The notes beneath the pieces are model-generated. The model was given only the letters and a program-made list of their open reading frames with translations, had not been told where the DNA came from and did not search any database. Positions 52,941 to 61,649 of a stretch of DNA of 64,000 bases are shown here, in pieces. A program made the position numbers and the translations under genes. Within the stretch, counting starts at the first letter, position 1; each line of letters opens with the position of its first letter. This DNA comes from JBLUOA01 sp048060095 (GTDB lineage: Bacteria > Pseudomonadota > Alphaproteobacteria > Rhodobacterales > Rhodobacteraceae), in the NCBI RefSeq assembly GCF_048060095.1, contig NZ_JBLUOA010000002.1, forward strand, positions 124,001-188,000. The letters run 5' to 3'.

Positions 52941-53606
52941 ATGACACCGCTATTGAAATCCCGTTCCCTGCTCCGCGCCGCTGTGATCCTAAAGATCGTC
53001 TTAGTCGTCATCCTGTGTTCGGGTGCCCCGGTGATGGCGCAAGATGGTCAAGGACGATCTGATCCGCCAACCGGTGATGAAGACGATAACTACCGCCCCC
53101 CGCCCGGCACCGATGGGCTGGGTGTCATTCTGTCTCCGTTGCCCGACAATCTCAGGAACGTCCCGACCAACGTGATCGTCAAAGCCTTGAACGAAGTGCA
53201 GGATTTCTGCCGCAGGATTGAGCCGAAAGAATATCAAATCGACTGCCTCGCCGAACGGCTAGAGGCGACGGCGCGCAGCCTGCCGACCACGGGTGAATAC
53301 GCCGATGTCCGCAGCGCAATTCTGGAGGCGTCGGAACGGCTGGCGGCGGTCGCTCGCAGAAACCGCAGCCCGTCGCTCCCCGCCGCGACGGCCCGCGCCG
53401 CAAACAACCCGACCCGCACGACATCCCGTCCGCTGGTGCCAGTTGCATCCGAACGGCTCGCCGCCGCAAATCGACAGGCCACCGCGATTATTGAAGAGGC
53501 CGAAACCACCCTCCTCCGTTCTGCCGAAAGCCCCGAAAACCGGATGAGCCATTATCAAAGGATCGCCGCCGCTGTCGGATCGAACAAAGTGCTGCTGCGA
53601 TCCTAA
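52941..53606 (+). CDS. Exported protein of unknown function
   Basis: A 221-residue protein with a signal peptide (about residues 1-34, ILCSGAPVMAQD at the end). The mature part has VILSPLPDNLRNVPTNVIVK, a conserved-looking FCRRIEPKEYQIDCLAERLE with two Cys that could form a disulfide, and a helical C-terminus. No family is recognised. AGGAG lies 6 nt before the ATG, and the gene is 42 bp downstream of the second caspase-like gene, so it is probably in the same operon. It faces hutC tail to tail. Confidence 0.65.
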   Translation: MTPLLKSRSLLRAAVILKIVLVVILCSGAPVMAQDGQGRSDPPTGDEDDNYRPPPGTDGLGVILSPLPDNLRNVPTNVIVKALNEVQDFCRRIEPKEYQIDCLAERLEATARSLPTTGEYADVRSAILEASERLAAVARRNRSPSLPAATARAANNPTRTTSRPLVPVASERLAAANRQATAIIEEAETTLLRSAESPENRMSHYQRIAAAVGSNKVLLRS

Positions 53607-53640
53607 GGCCCACCCGTAATGTCCGCTGGCCTCCGCCCGC

Positions 53641-54330
53641 CTAAAGCGCCGTCGTCATCTTGTATCCGCGTGCGAAATATAGCCGGGCGTGGGTGATGTT
53701 TTCCCCGTTCAGCCATGTCGTGCGTTCGACTGTGAACACCGCGTCGCCTTCGCTCTGATCGAGGAAATCGGCAACGTCCTGCGTCGCGTTCGTCGCGGAA
53801 AACGCGATTTCGGCCTCGGAGAAGGGAACTTCGCGGACCAGCCATTCGTTCGGCCCGATATCCTCGAAATCCTGCGTCCGCGCTTTCGGGATCGTCGCCA
53901 GATTGATCCAGCGATCTTCAAGCTGATAGGGCGTGTTTGCGGCGAAATGCATACATTTCAGGTGCAGCACCTCGCCCCCCTTGGGGATTTTCACAAGCGC
54001 ACGCAACCATCCCGGCGCGGCGATGATTTCACGTTCGACAAGGGCGTAGCGGTATTCGGCCCCGGCTTTTTTGATCTCTTCCCGGATCAGCGAAATTGAA
54101 AAACGGGCGTTGCGGGTCGGAGACGCCTTGACGCGGGTTCCCGCTTTCCGGCGACGTTCAAGGATACCTTCGTCCACAAGCTCTCGCATAGCGCGGTTGA
54201 CGGTCGCCCGGGCACAGCCAAACTCCTCTGCCAGCTCAATCTCGCCGGGCAGACCCGCGCCTGGGGGCCAGATATTCTGCCTGATCCGGTTGAGCACATC
54301 GGCCTTTATGTCGAGATAGCTCGTCCGCAA
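53641..54330 (-). CDS. hutC: HutC-type GntR-family transcriptional regulator
   Basis: A 229-residue regulator: an N-terminal winged helix of the GntR type (PGEIELAEEFGCARATVNRA, residues about 28-50) and a C-terminal UTRA ligand domain (LKCMHFAANTPYQLEDRWIN near 126). The closest known group is HutC, the urocanate-responsive repressor of histidine catabolism. No hut genes are in the window, so it is an orphan here; its targets may lie elsewhere or may have been separated by the neighbouring island. A candidate operator is in its own upstream region. Confidence 0.85.
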   Translation of the reverse strand: MRTSYLDIKADVLNRIRQNIWPPGAGLPGEIELAEEFGCARATVNRAMRELVDEGILERRRKAGTRVKASPTRNARFSISLIREEIKKAGAEYRYALVEREIIAAPGWLRALVKIPKGGEVLHLKCMHFAANTPYQLEDRWINLATIPKARTQDFEDIGPNEWLVREVPFSEAEIAFSATNATQDVADFLDQSEGDAVFTVERTTWLNGENITHARLYFARGYKMTTAL

Positions 54331-54372
54331 TAGCTGTGCACCTTGCTGTTATGTCTGTAGTTAATATGGCTT

Positions 54373-54390
54373 TTGTCTAAACCCAGACAA
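54373..54390. promoter_or_regulatory. Candidate operator of the HutC-like regulator
   Basis: A perfect inverted repeat TTGTCT-N6-AGACAA, 43-60 bp upstream of the regulator's start. GntR/HutC proteins bind symmetric sites of this size, often in their own promoter. The pairing is seen; the assignment is inference. Confidence 0.5.
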
Positions 54391-54530
54391 TGCCAATCGC
54401 AAGCTGTTCGTCAGTTTGAACAGCCATCAACACAACCATGCAAAGTGTCCCCAGCGTGTCCCAATTTGTGTCTCAGGAGGGCGCTAACATCATGATATAT
54501 TTGAAAAACAATGCCCTCAAGGGGCTGTTC

Positions 54531-54544
54531 TGGTGCGGTCGAGA
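54531..54544 (+). repeat. Left attachment-site-like copy of the tRNA-Leu 3' end (attL)
   Basis: TGGTGCGGTCGAGA is identical, and in the same orientation, to the 3'-terminal 14 bases of tRNA-Leu at 62451-62464 (CCA, discriminator, acceptor strand and the first T-stem bases). A further CGAAC matches six positions on. A second exact 14-mer is very unlikely by chance in 64 kb. It marks the far end of an element integrated at the tRNA 3' end. Confidence 0.75.
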
Positions 54545-54744
54545 GGCACCGAACACCCGCAAAAACAAAAACATTTGAGAACAGACTTGAACAAGCTTCC
54601 CACCGTATGTATCTGAATACAAAGTGGAAAGCGTCCATTGACGCACACTCCGACACAAACAAATCACAGCAACCCCTGGCATGCTAGATGGCAGGCTGAT
54701 TGTGCGGTCGGCCTCACCTGAAATCGTTATACAGGAGCCGTGCT
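54545..54744. other. AT-richer island margin upstream of the small-gene cluster
   Basis: Non-coding stretch between the att-like repeat and the first small island gene. It is AT-richer than the chromosome average here and presumably holds the promoter of the small genes. Minus-strand frames across it (for example 54411-54662) have no family features. Nothing else recognised. Confidence 0.4.
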
Positions 54745-55002
54745 ATGAAGCTTACGGCAAAGGGCTTTAGATCTGGTGACTGGAAGCACCTGATCGAGCG
54801 CTGGTGCGGGCGATATATCAGTGACGATGACGTTCAAGTGGCTGCCCTTATGCATCCAAACATTCAAGGAAAATTCCCAAGCCTCAACATCGGGAAACGG
54901 TTGGTTCTCCCAAACGAGCGACGGCTAAAGTCCATACGACAAGCTGGCGCTCACTCCTATGAATCAGCAAGCGGCGACCGCTACGCTCACATTGAAGCCT
55001 GA
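54745..55002 (+). CDS. Small island protein, possible LysM-like fold
   Basis: An 85-residue protein starting at MKLTAKGFRSGDW with AGGAG about 8 nt upstream. The pattern from DWKHLIERWCGRYISDDD to HPNIQGKFPSLNIGKRLVLP resembles a LysM motif (helix, Asn-rich turn, then G-x-x-L-x-LP), but there is no signal peptide and the match is loose. First of three closely spaced small genes. Function not recognised. Confidence 0.5.
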   Translation: MKLTAKGFRSGDWKHLIERWCGRYISDDDVQVAALMHPNIQGKFPSLNIGKRLVLPNERRLKSIRQAGAHSYESASGDRYAHIEA

Positions 55003-55031
55003 CAAGAGGTCAACTGGAAAGGAATTTATCG

Positions 55032-55160
55032 ATGTTCAGCATCATTGGGCGAAAGGCCCGGAGAATGAAAGCCGACTATGAGGCCGCTGAGAGGCAAACT
55101 CTCGAGATCATCTCAAACGGCGATCGAGAGTACCCCACCTGGATTAACGATCCAAAGTGA
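55032..55160 (+). CDS. Very small island protein (42 residues)
   Basis: Encodes MFSIIGRKARRMKADYEAAE followed by about 22 more residues ending in TWINDPK. The ATG has AAAGGA 8 nt upstream. A basic N-terminus is followed by an acidic amphipathic helix. It lies 29 bp after the preceding small gene and 36 bp before the next. No family is recognised; the call rests on the ribosome site and spacing. Confidence 0.4.
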   Translation: MFSIIGRKARRMKADYEAAERQTLEIISNGDREYPTWINDPK

Positions 55161-55196
55161 CAAAAAACCTTTGCGACGTCCACTTTGGAGGAAGCC

Positions 55197-55382
55197 GTGA
55201 ATAATGGCATGTCCCACGAACAGGCCAAGATCTGGTTTTCTCAACAGGACGTCGCTGACGGTATCATGACTATGACCGCTCAACTCGAAAAAGCGAACTT
55301 CAGTAAGCTGGATCAGATATCGGGCGCAATGGAGTTCACGGGCAAGCTGGCCGCGGCTCAAGCCCGTCACTGGAACACATGA
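55197..55382 (+). CDS. Small island protein (61 residues)
   Basis: Starts with GTG (NNGMSHEQAKIWFSQQDVA) directly after an excellent GGAGGA site 5 nt upstream. It is predicted all-helical and ends in LAAAQARHWNT. No family is recognised. Third of the small-gene group, about 270 bp upstream of the Mod gene; whether it belongs functionally to the R-M system is unknown. Confidence 0.5.
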   Translation: MNNGMSHEQAKIWFSQQDVADGIMTMTAQLEKANFSKLDQISGAMEFTGKLAAAQARHWNT

Positions 55383-55649
55383 AGTGACCACATAATTTGG
55401 CATGGCCCAAAAATGCCCAACGACCTCGGATACCATTTCATGCTCCGCCAACACCCTTTGGGCAAACGCCCCCCCCGGGGTGCTTGAACCAGAGGCAACA
55501 CCTCCCCACCCCTTCAATTCGATGAACCAGAGGAACACCACTACACCCGTAGGAGATAGCACTACCGAAAGAACCCGGTGGGCATCTGCTCAACCTCAGA
55601 TTACGTTGTGCAAGAATCGTGTAATATTCCAGAGATTTGAGCAGCCCTA

Positions 55650-58600
55650 ATGTCCGATCCCCTTGCAAACCTGATCCTGTCGCTCACGCCCGACGATGGC
55701 AGTACCATTGGCAACGGGGCAATGTACGCACTCTTGCAAGACCGGATGCCTGGCATCTCGGAAGAGGCCTACCAGACCACTCGCGACAGCCTGATCGACC
55801 AAGGGCTGTTGGTCAGGGGCAAAGGCCGCGGTGGGTCCATTGCAAGAAATCAGAAATATTCCGGAAATGCCGATGACGACACGTTTCAGCTGCAACCCAC
55901 CGAAGCCCCTCAACTGCGCCAACGCGCGTCAGCAACGCGCAAACCTGGCGCGAAGCGGCGGGATGATCCGACCGAGGTGCTGTCGTATCGGCACGGCGAA
56001 ACCCGCGTGAACAACCCCGAGGTGGGAATGGTCCATGCGGACACGGACCCGGATGGGGAAAAGACGCCTTGGCAGTATGATCCGCATCTGGACCCGGTGC
56101 TGAACTTTGACTCTGCGCGCGGGGCGATTGAGACGCTGATTGATGATGCACTGGCCAGCGATGATCCGGTGCGGATGAAGGACGCGTTGACAGAACTCAA
56201 ACGCTTGCAGGCCCCCTACCTGAACTGGACGGGCAAGGCGGAGAAGACGAGCTTTGAGGTAGATACCGTATCGCTCCATGTCCATGAACGGGTGGACCCG
56301 GCGACGATCCTGGCGAATGCAGCCAAGCGGCTGAAGGGGCAGGACGCAAGCGCGCAGTGGCGGCAGCCGGACCTTTTCGCGGCCCCGTTCGAGAACCTGC
56401 CGCTGCGCCAGGCGCTGGATTTCTACCACCACGAAAAGGGCTGGTCGAACCGGCTGGTGGCGGGTGACAGCCTTCTGGTGATGAACTCGCTGCTTACCAA
56501 GGAAAGCATGGGCGGCAAGGTTCAGATGATCTACATCGACCCGCCATATGGGATCAAATACGGGTCAAACTTTCAACCATTCACCAACAAGCGCGATGTG
56601 AAAGACCGGTCAGACGCGGACCTGACGCAAGAGCCCGAGATGATCAAGGCGTTCCGCGACACATGGGAACTGGGCATCCATTCCTACCTCACCTATCTGC
56701 GCGACCGGCTGATGCTGGCGCGGGAATTGCTGACCGAGAGCGGGTCGGTGTTTGTGCAAATTTCAGATGAGAACGTGCATCGCGTTCGCGCTGTTCTAGA
56801 CGAGGTGTTTGGTTCAGAGAATGCCATTTCAGAGATTGCCTTTCGGACGACATCTAGTCTGGGCGGTGACTTTATCGGGAAGAGCTTCGATTACATTCTT
56901 TGGTATGGCCGCGACAAAGCCAAAACTAAGTCGCATGATTTGTTTACTCCTAGAGGAATCGAGGACGATGTTGGTGGCCGCTACACGCGCTGCCAGTTGT
57001 CGGAGTATTCACGCCGGACGATGACAAAGCCCGAAAAGGCGCAACCTGAATCGCTTCCTGAGGGAGCAAGGGTCTATCGACACGACAACCTGAAATCGCA
57101 AAGCGGATCAGAAGCCTCCGATTTCCCGATCTTGCATCAAGGTGTGTCTTTTCGTTCGGGGAAGGGATTCTGGAAAACTAATGTTCTGGGTATCAGCCGG
57201 CTGGAGCGTTCGTGGCGTCTCGCAGCCCCAACACAGAACTCAGTCAGCTACGTCCGCTTCATTGATGATTTTCCTTACACGGGTTTGGCTAACGTCTGGG
57301 GCGACACGCAAACTGGCGCTTTCACGGCCAGCAAAGACTACGTTGTCCAGACGAATGAAAAGGTCATCGAACGCTGCCTCCTGATGACCACCGATCCCGG
57401 CGATCTGGTGCTTGATCCCACCTGCGGCTCCGGCACCACCGCATTTGTCGCCGAGAAGTGGGGGCGGCGTTGGATTACCTGCGACACCTCTCGCGTGGCG
57501 ATCACGCTGGCCAAACAGCGGTTGATGACCGCTAGTTTCGACTATTACGCGCTGCGCTATCCGCATGAGGGGCTGTCAGGTGGGTTTGACTATGAAACCG
57601 TGCCGCATATCACGCTGAAATCCATCGCCAACAATCCAGACATCGACACGATCTATGACGAGGATCACCCCAAGATCACGGCGGCGCTGGAGGCTCTGAA
57701 CGCCGCGCTCAAATCCGCGCCCCCGCTGCCGATCAAACCCACCCAAGGTTATCGCAAGGGCAAGCAGGTGTCGTTCCGCGATGGCGACGTGCTGGAGGAA
57801 TGGGAGGTGCCCTTTGATCTGCCCGAGGGTTGGCCGGAAGCGGCCAAGGCCTCGTTCGAGGCCTTCCACAAAGCCCGTCAGGCGATGCAGCGCCGCATGG
57901 ACCAGTCCATCGCCGATCACGCCGATCAGGAAACGCTCTACGACAAGCCCCGCATCGACAAAAACAAGCTGCGCATCACCGGCCCCTTCAGCGTCGAGGC
58001 CGTTCCTGCGCCCACCGTGCTATCGCTGGACGAAAGCCTGCCCGCGGAAGAGGCCGACAGCACCGTCGCCCGCTCTGGCGAAACCTCGCGCCAATCACTC
58101 TGGCGCGACGAGCTGTTGAAAACCGGTGTGCGTGGCAAGGGCGGCAACATGATGCGCTTTGCCGAATTCGAGGTGATCCCCGGCACCAAGTTCCTGCACG
58201 CCAGCGGATCGCTTACCGATACGGGCGAGCGCGTGGTGGTCAGTTTCGGCCCAGAGCACGCTGCATTGGAGCAGCGCCAGGTCGAAGAGGCGATGAACGA
58301 AGCCTACACGCTGATGCCCAAGCCCAAATTCCTGCTTTTTTGCGCCTTCACCTTTGATCCGGAGGCCGCCAAGGACATCGACGAGATGAACGTGCCGGGC
58401 ATGACCTTCCTCAAGGTGCAGATGAACACGGATATGCTGACCGAGGATCTGAAAAAGGCGCGATCCTCGAACCAGTCCTTCTGGCTGATGGGTCAGCCCG
58501 AGGTCGATGTGCGCAAGCGCGCTGACGGGATGTGGGAGGTCGAGGTGCATGGCTTTGACTACTTCAACCCCAAGACCGGCGAGATCGAGGGCGGCGGCAC

Positions 58601-58868
58601 CAAGCAGATCGCCATGTGGTCGCTGGATACGGATTACGATCAACGGTCGCTCATGCCGCATCAGGTGTTCTTCCCCATGGCGGACGCCAAGGGCGGCTGG
58701 AATCGGCTGAAAAAGACGATCCGGGCAGGGTTGGACGAAGACCTGCTGGAGCAGTTCCACGGCACGGTGTCGCTGCCGTTCGAGACCGGTGACAACAAGC
58801 GGATCGCGGTGAAGATCGTGGATGATCGGGGGATTGAATCCCTCAAGATCGTCGCGCTGGAGGGATAG
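55650..58868 (+). CDS. Type III-like DNA (adenine-N6) methyltransferase, Mod
   Basis: A 1,072-residue methyltransferase. Residues about 20-70 form a winged-helix-like segment (AMYALLQDRMPGISEEAYQT). The catalytic motif IV is MIYIDPPYGIKYG near residue 295, and motif I is LDPTCGSGTTAFVAEKWG near 590, i.e. the beta-class order with the target-recognition region between. That region (about 56800-57350) is less GC-rich than the rest, suggesting exchange. The long C-terminal part (about 400 residues) is typical of Mod subunits paired with large helicase-nucleases. It ends 3 bp before the Res gene and should methylate an asymmetric site, protecting host DNA. Confidence 0.88.
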   Translation: MSDPLANLILSLTPDDGSTIGNGAMYALLQDRMPGISEEAYQTTRDSLIDQGLLVRGKGRGGSIARNQKYSGNADDDTFQLQPTEAPQLRQRASATRKPGAKRRDDPTEVLSYRHGETRVNNPEVGMVHADTDPDGEKTPWQYDPHLDPVLNFDSARGAIETLIDDALASDDPVRMKDALTELKRLQAPYLNWTGKAEKTSFEVDTVSLHVHERVDPATILANAAKRLKGQDASAQWRQPDLFAAPFENLPLRQALDFYHHEKGWSNRLVAGDSLLVMNSLLTKESMGGKVQMIYIDPPYGIKYGSNFQPFTNKRDVKDRSDADLTQEPEMIKAFRDTWELGIHSYLTYLRDRLMLARELLTESGSVFVQISDENVHRVRAVLDEVFGSENAISEIAFRTTSSLGGDFIGKSFDYILWYGRDKAKTKSHDLFTPRGIEDDVGGRYTRCQLSEYSRRTMTKPEKAQPESLPEGARVYRHDNLKSQSGSEASDFPILHQGVSFRSGKGFWKTNVLGISRLERSWRLAAPTQNSVSYVRFIDDFPYTGLANVWGDTQTGAFTASKDYVVQTNEKVIERCLLMTTDPGDLVLDPTCGSGTTAFVAEKWGRRWITCDTSRVAITLAKQRLMTASFDYYALRYPHEGLSGGFDYETVPHITLKSIANNPDIDTIYDEDHPKITAALEALNAALKSAPPLPIKPTQGYRKGKQVSFRDGDVLEEWEVPFDLPEGWPEAAKASFEAFHKARQAMQRRMDQSIADHADQETLYDKPRIDKNKLRITGPFSVEAVPAPTVLSLDESLPAEEADSTVARSGETSRQSLWRDELLKTGVRGKGGNMMRFAEFEVIPGTKFLHASGSLTDTGERVVVSFGPEHAALEQRQVEEAMNEAYTLMPKPKFLLFCAFTFDPEAAKDIDEMNVPGMTFLKVQMNTDMLTEDLKKARSSNQSFWLMGQPEVDVRKRADGMWEVEVHGFDYFNPKTGEIEGGGTKQIAMWSLDTDYDQRSLMPHQVFFPMADAKGGWNRLKKTIRAGLDEDLLEQFHGTVSLPFETGDNKRIAVKIVDDRGIESLKIVALEG

Positions 58869-58871
58869 GAC

Positions 58872-61649
58872 ATGTCCCTGATCATCAACCGCCCGTGGGA
58901 GCGGCCAGAGCAGCATTGGGTCGAGGGCAAAGGCGGTAAGCTGGAGATCAAGCCAGAGCGGCGGCCAGCGAGTTATGAGGTGTTTGACGCACGCAACAAC
59001 ACCAAGCGGACTGAGGTGCTGGCTATGGTCAACACGATCCGCGACCGCGTGGATCAGTGGCGCGAGGATGGCTGTCCCGGCGTGACCATTGTGACGCGCA
59101 AGCTGTTGGAGCATTGGCACGATGAGACGGCGCGTCAGCACCCGTTCTATTTCTGCCAGCTTGAGGCGATTGAGACGCTGATCTGGTGGGTCGAGGGCGC
59201 TGAGGCCTACAAGCAGGGCATCCATGTGCCCGGCGATGGCGGGGCCTGGGAACGTCTCTGCAACAAGATGGCCACCGGCGCGGGCAAAACGACTGTGATG
59301 GCGATGATCATCACCTGGCAGGTGCTAAACGCCCTGACATACCCGAAGCGCAACAAGGATTTCAGCCGCGCAGTGCTCATTGTGGCACCCGGCCTGACGG
59401 TTAAGGGCCGGTTGCAGGTGCTGATGCCCAGCGAAGGCAGCTACTACGACGAATTCAACCTCTGCCCGTCGGAGTCGATGCGTCAGAAGCTAAACCAGGC
59501 CGAGGTGCTGATCGAAAACTGGCACACGCTGATGCCCTTGAAAGATGTTCAGCGGTCGGTCGTTCAGAAAGGCAAAGAGTCAGACGAGGCCTTCACCCGC
59601 CGCGTTCTGGGCAAGCTGGCTGCGCATAAGGACATCATCGTCATCAACGACGAGGCGCATCACGCCTACCGCAAACCGCCAGAGGTGAAGATTTCGAAGA
59701 AACAGGCTGCGGATCAGGGGATCGATCTGGACGAGGCGACGCGCTGGATAGAAGGCCTGGACCGTATCCACAAAACCCGGCGCATTCAGCGCTGTTTCGA
59801 TCTCTCAGCGACACCGTTTGCGCCAACCGGGAAACGGAACACTGACACCGCGCTCTTCGGCTGGATCGTGTCTGACTTCGGGTTGAACGATGCGATTGAG
59901 GCTGGGCTGGTCAAGACACCCCGCGTGGTCGTGCGAGACGACGCCTTGCCTGACACACAAACCCTGCGTTCACGGCTTTACCACCTGTATCGTGATCCCA
60001 GCGTTTCCGAAGACTTGAACAGAGCCAAGGCAGAGCCACATGAAGCGTTGCCCAAGCTGGTACAGGACGCCTACACATTGCTGGGCGCGGATTGGCGCAA
60101 AGCGCGGAACCAGTGGGAAAGGCAAGGGCACCACTCCCCACCCGTGATGCTCACGGTCTGCAACCGGACCGAAACCGCTGCAAGAATTGAGCATTATTTC
60201 AATAATGGTGATGCCAATTGGCCAGAGCTGCAATCGCCCGATCAGACACTTCGGGTGGACTCGAAAGTCTTGGAGAAAGCGGAACTGGGTGACACAGCCG
60301 CGTCCGATAAGGGCTATGACGAGCGCCTCAGGAAAATCGTAGATTCCGCGAATATTCCGGAAATGTCGCGACGGCGGCTTTCGATTATGAAGAAAGAGGA
60401 ACTGCTGCGCGAAATCATCGACAATGTTGGAAAACGTGGGGGCGCCGGGCAAGACCTGCAGAACGTCATATCCGTTGCAATGTTGTCCGAAGGCTGGGAC
60501 GCCAAGAATGTCACACATATTATGGGCTTGCGCGCTTTCACATCTCAGTTGCTTTGTGAACAAGTCGTCGGGCGAGGCTTGCGTCGTGTCTCATATGACA
60601 CCGATGAAAACGGCTTGTTCCTTCCAGAATATGTGAACGTCTTTGGCGTTCCCTTGACAGTATTTGAGACCGATGAAGGGGGCGACGCCCCACCCCCACC
60701 AAGACCTTCAACCCAGATTGAGGTTTTGCCTGAACGCGCCAACCTGGAAATTCGCTGGCCCAATATCTTGCGGGTGGAAACAGTCATGAAGCCCGAGCTT
60801 CAAGTGATTTGGCAGCAGGTGCCCCCTCTGGTTCTGGATCCGAGCGAAACACGGATCACAGCGGAACTTGCCCCCGCGCTTGGTGGCGCAGCAGATATGG
60901 GCAGCATTTCGGCCATCGACCTTGAGCAGCTCCCGGACGGCTTTCGATTGCAGCGCGTCGTTTTTCAAGCCACCCGAAAGGCCTTTGCAGACCTAAAACA
61001 CGGGTTTACGGCACCCCCAGAGTATCTGGCAGCACAACTGGTTCGGATCACCGAGGCTTTTCTCGGGTCCAGCAAGCTGGAGATCCCGTCACTGTTCCAC
61101 AATGATCGCTTGCGACGGCAAATCTTGATCGCCTTGAATATCGATCTGATCGTTCAGCATCTGCTGCGCCATGTAAAGGAGCAGAACACAGAGAGACTGA
61201 CACCCGTCTTCGACGAGGAAATCCCGATTGGCGCGACCGGACAGATGCGGACTTGGTTCACGACGAAACCCAACTTCCCTGCCGTGAAGTCGCACATTAG
61301 TCACCTGGTTGGCGATTCCACTTGGGAAGGGCATGCTGCAAACGTGTTTGAGGGCAGCGGATCTGTTGTCGCGTATGCCAAGAACGATCACCTTGGCTTT
61401 CAGGTCTACTACATGTGGGCCGGATCAAGACGCCGTTACGTCCCAGACTTTCTTGTTCGGCTGAACAACGGGAAGACCCTCGTGTTAGAGATCAAAGGCC
61501 AAGATAGCCCCCAGAATAGAGCTAAGAGGGAAGCGCTGGGTCAATGGGTCAATGCAGTGAACATGACCGGCGGCTTTGGTCAGTGGTGCTGCGATGTTGC
61601 CTTCGCTCCAAACCAGATGCAGGACATCATTGCCAAGCATTCTCACTGA
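58872..61649 (+). CDS. Type III-like restriction subunit, Res (helicase plus PD-(D/E)XK nuclease; BPTD_3080-like)
   Basis: A 925-residue SF2 helicase-nuclease. Walker A is KMATGAGKTTVMAM near residue 136, the DEAH box is IVINDEAHHAYR near 257, motif III is FDLSATPFAPTG, and motif VI is QVVGRGLRRVSYD near 570. The C-terminus has a PD-(D/E)XK nuclease core: VPDFLVRLNNGKTLVLEIKG near 858-880. It matches the BPTD_3080-type restriction endonucleases. It translocates on or moves along DNA and cleaves when sites are unmethylated. From about 59,900 onward GC falls by eye, so the gene may be mosaic. It follows mod by 3 bp. Confidence 0.88.
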   Translation: MSLIINRPWERPEQHWVEGKGGKLEIKPERRPASYEVFDARNNTKRTEVLAMVNTIRDRVDQWREDGCPGVTIVTRKLLEHWHDETARQHPFYFCQLEAIETLIWWVEGAEAYKQGIHVPGDGGAWERLCNKMATGAGKTTVMAMIITWQVLNALTYPKRNKDFSRAVLIVAPGLTVKGRLQVLMPSEGSYYDEFNLCPSESMRQKLNQAEVLIENWHTLMPLKDVQRSVVQKGKESDEAFTRRVLGKLAAHKDIIVINDEAHHAYRKPPEVKISKKQAADQGIDLDEATRWIEGLDRIHKTRRIQRCFDLSATPFAPTGKRNTDTALFGWIVSDFGLNDAIEAGLVKTPRVVVRDDALPDTQTLRSRLYHLYRDPSVSEDLNRAKAEPHEALPKLVQDAYTLLGADWRKARNQWERQGHHSPPVMLTVCNRTETAARIEHYFNNGDANWPELQSPDQTLRVDSKVLEKAELGDTAASDKGYDERLRKIVDSANIPEMSRRRLSIMKKEELLREIIDNVGKRGGAGQDLQNVISVAMLSEGWDAKNVTHIMGLRAFTSQLLCEQVVGRGLRRVSYDTDENGLFLPEYVNVFGVPLTVFETDEGGDAPPPPRPSTQIEVLPERANLEIRWPNILRVETVMKPELQVIWQQVPPLVLDPSETRITAELAPALGGAADMGSISAIDLEQLPDGFRLQRVVFQATRKAFADLKHGFTAPPEYLAAQLVRITEAFLGSSKLEIPSLFHNDRLRRQILIALNIDLIVQHLLRHVKEQNTERLTPVFDEEIPIGATGQMRTWFTTKPNFPAVKSHISHLVGDSTWEGHAANVFEGSGSVVAYAKNDHLGFQVYYMWAGSRRRYVPDFLVRLNNGKTLVLEIKGQDSPQNRAKREALGQWVNAVNMTGGFGQWCCDVAFAPNQMQDIIAKHSH

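Noticed and set aside
54411..54682. Two overlapping minus-strand frames beside the att-like repeat (possible integrase remnant)
   Set aside because: Translations are Cys/Phe/Val-rich and show none of the R-H-R-Y catalytic residues of tyrosine recombinases.
55113..55562. 149-codon minus-strand frame over the small island genes
   Set aside because: Conflicts with plus-strand small genes that have good ribosome sites; no family features. Not fully excluded.
58095..59225. 376-codon minus-strand frame across the mod/res junction
   Set aside because: Antisense to both R-M genes; no recognisable domain.
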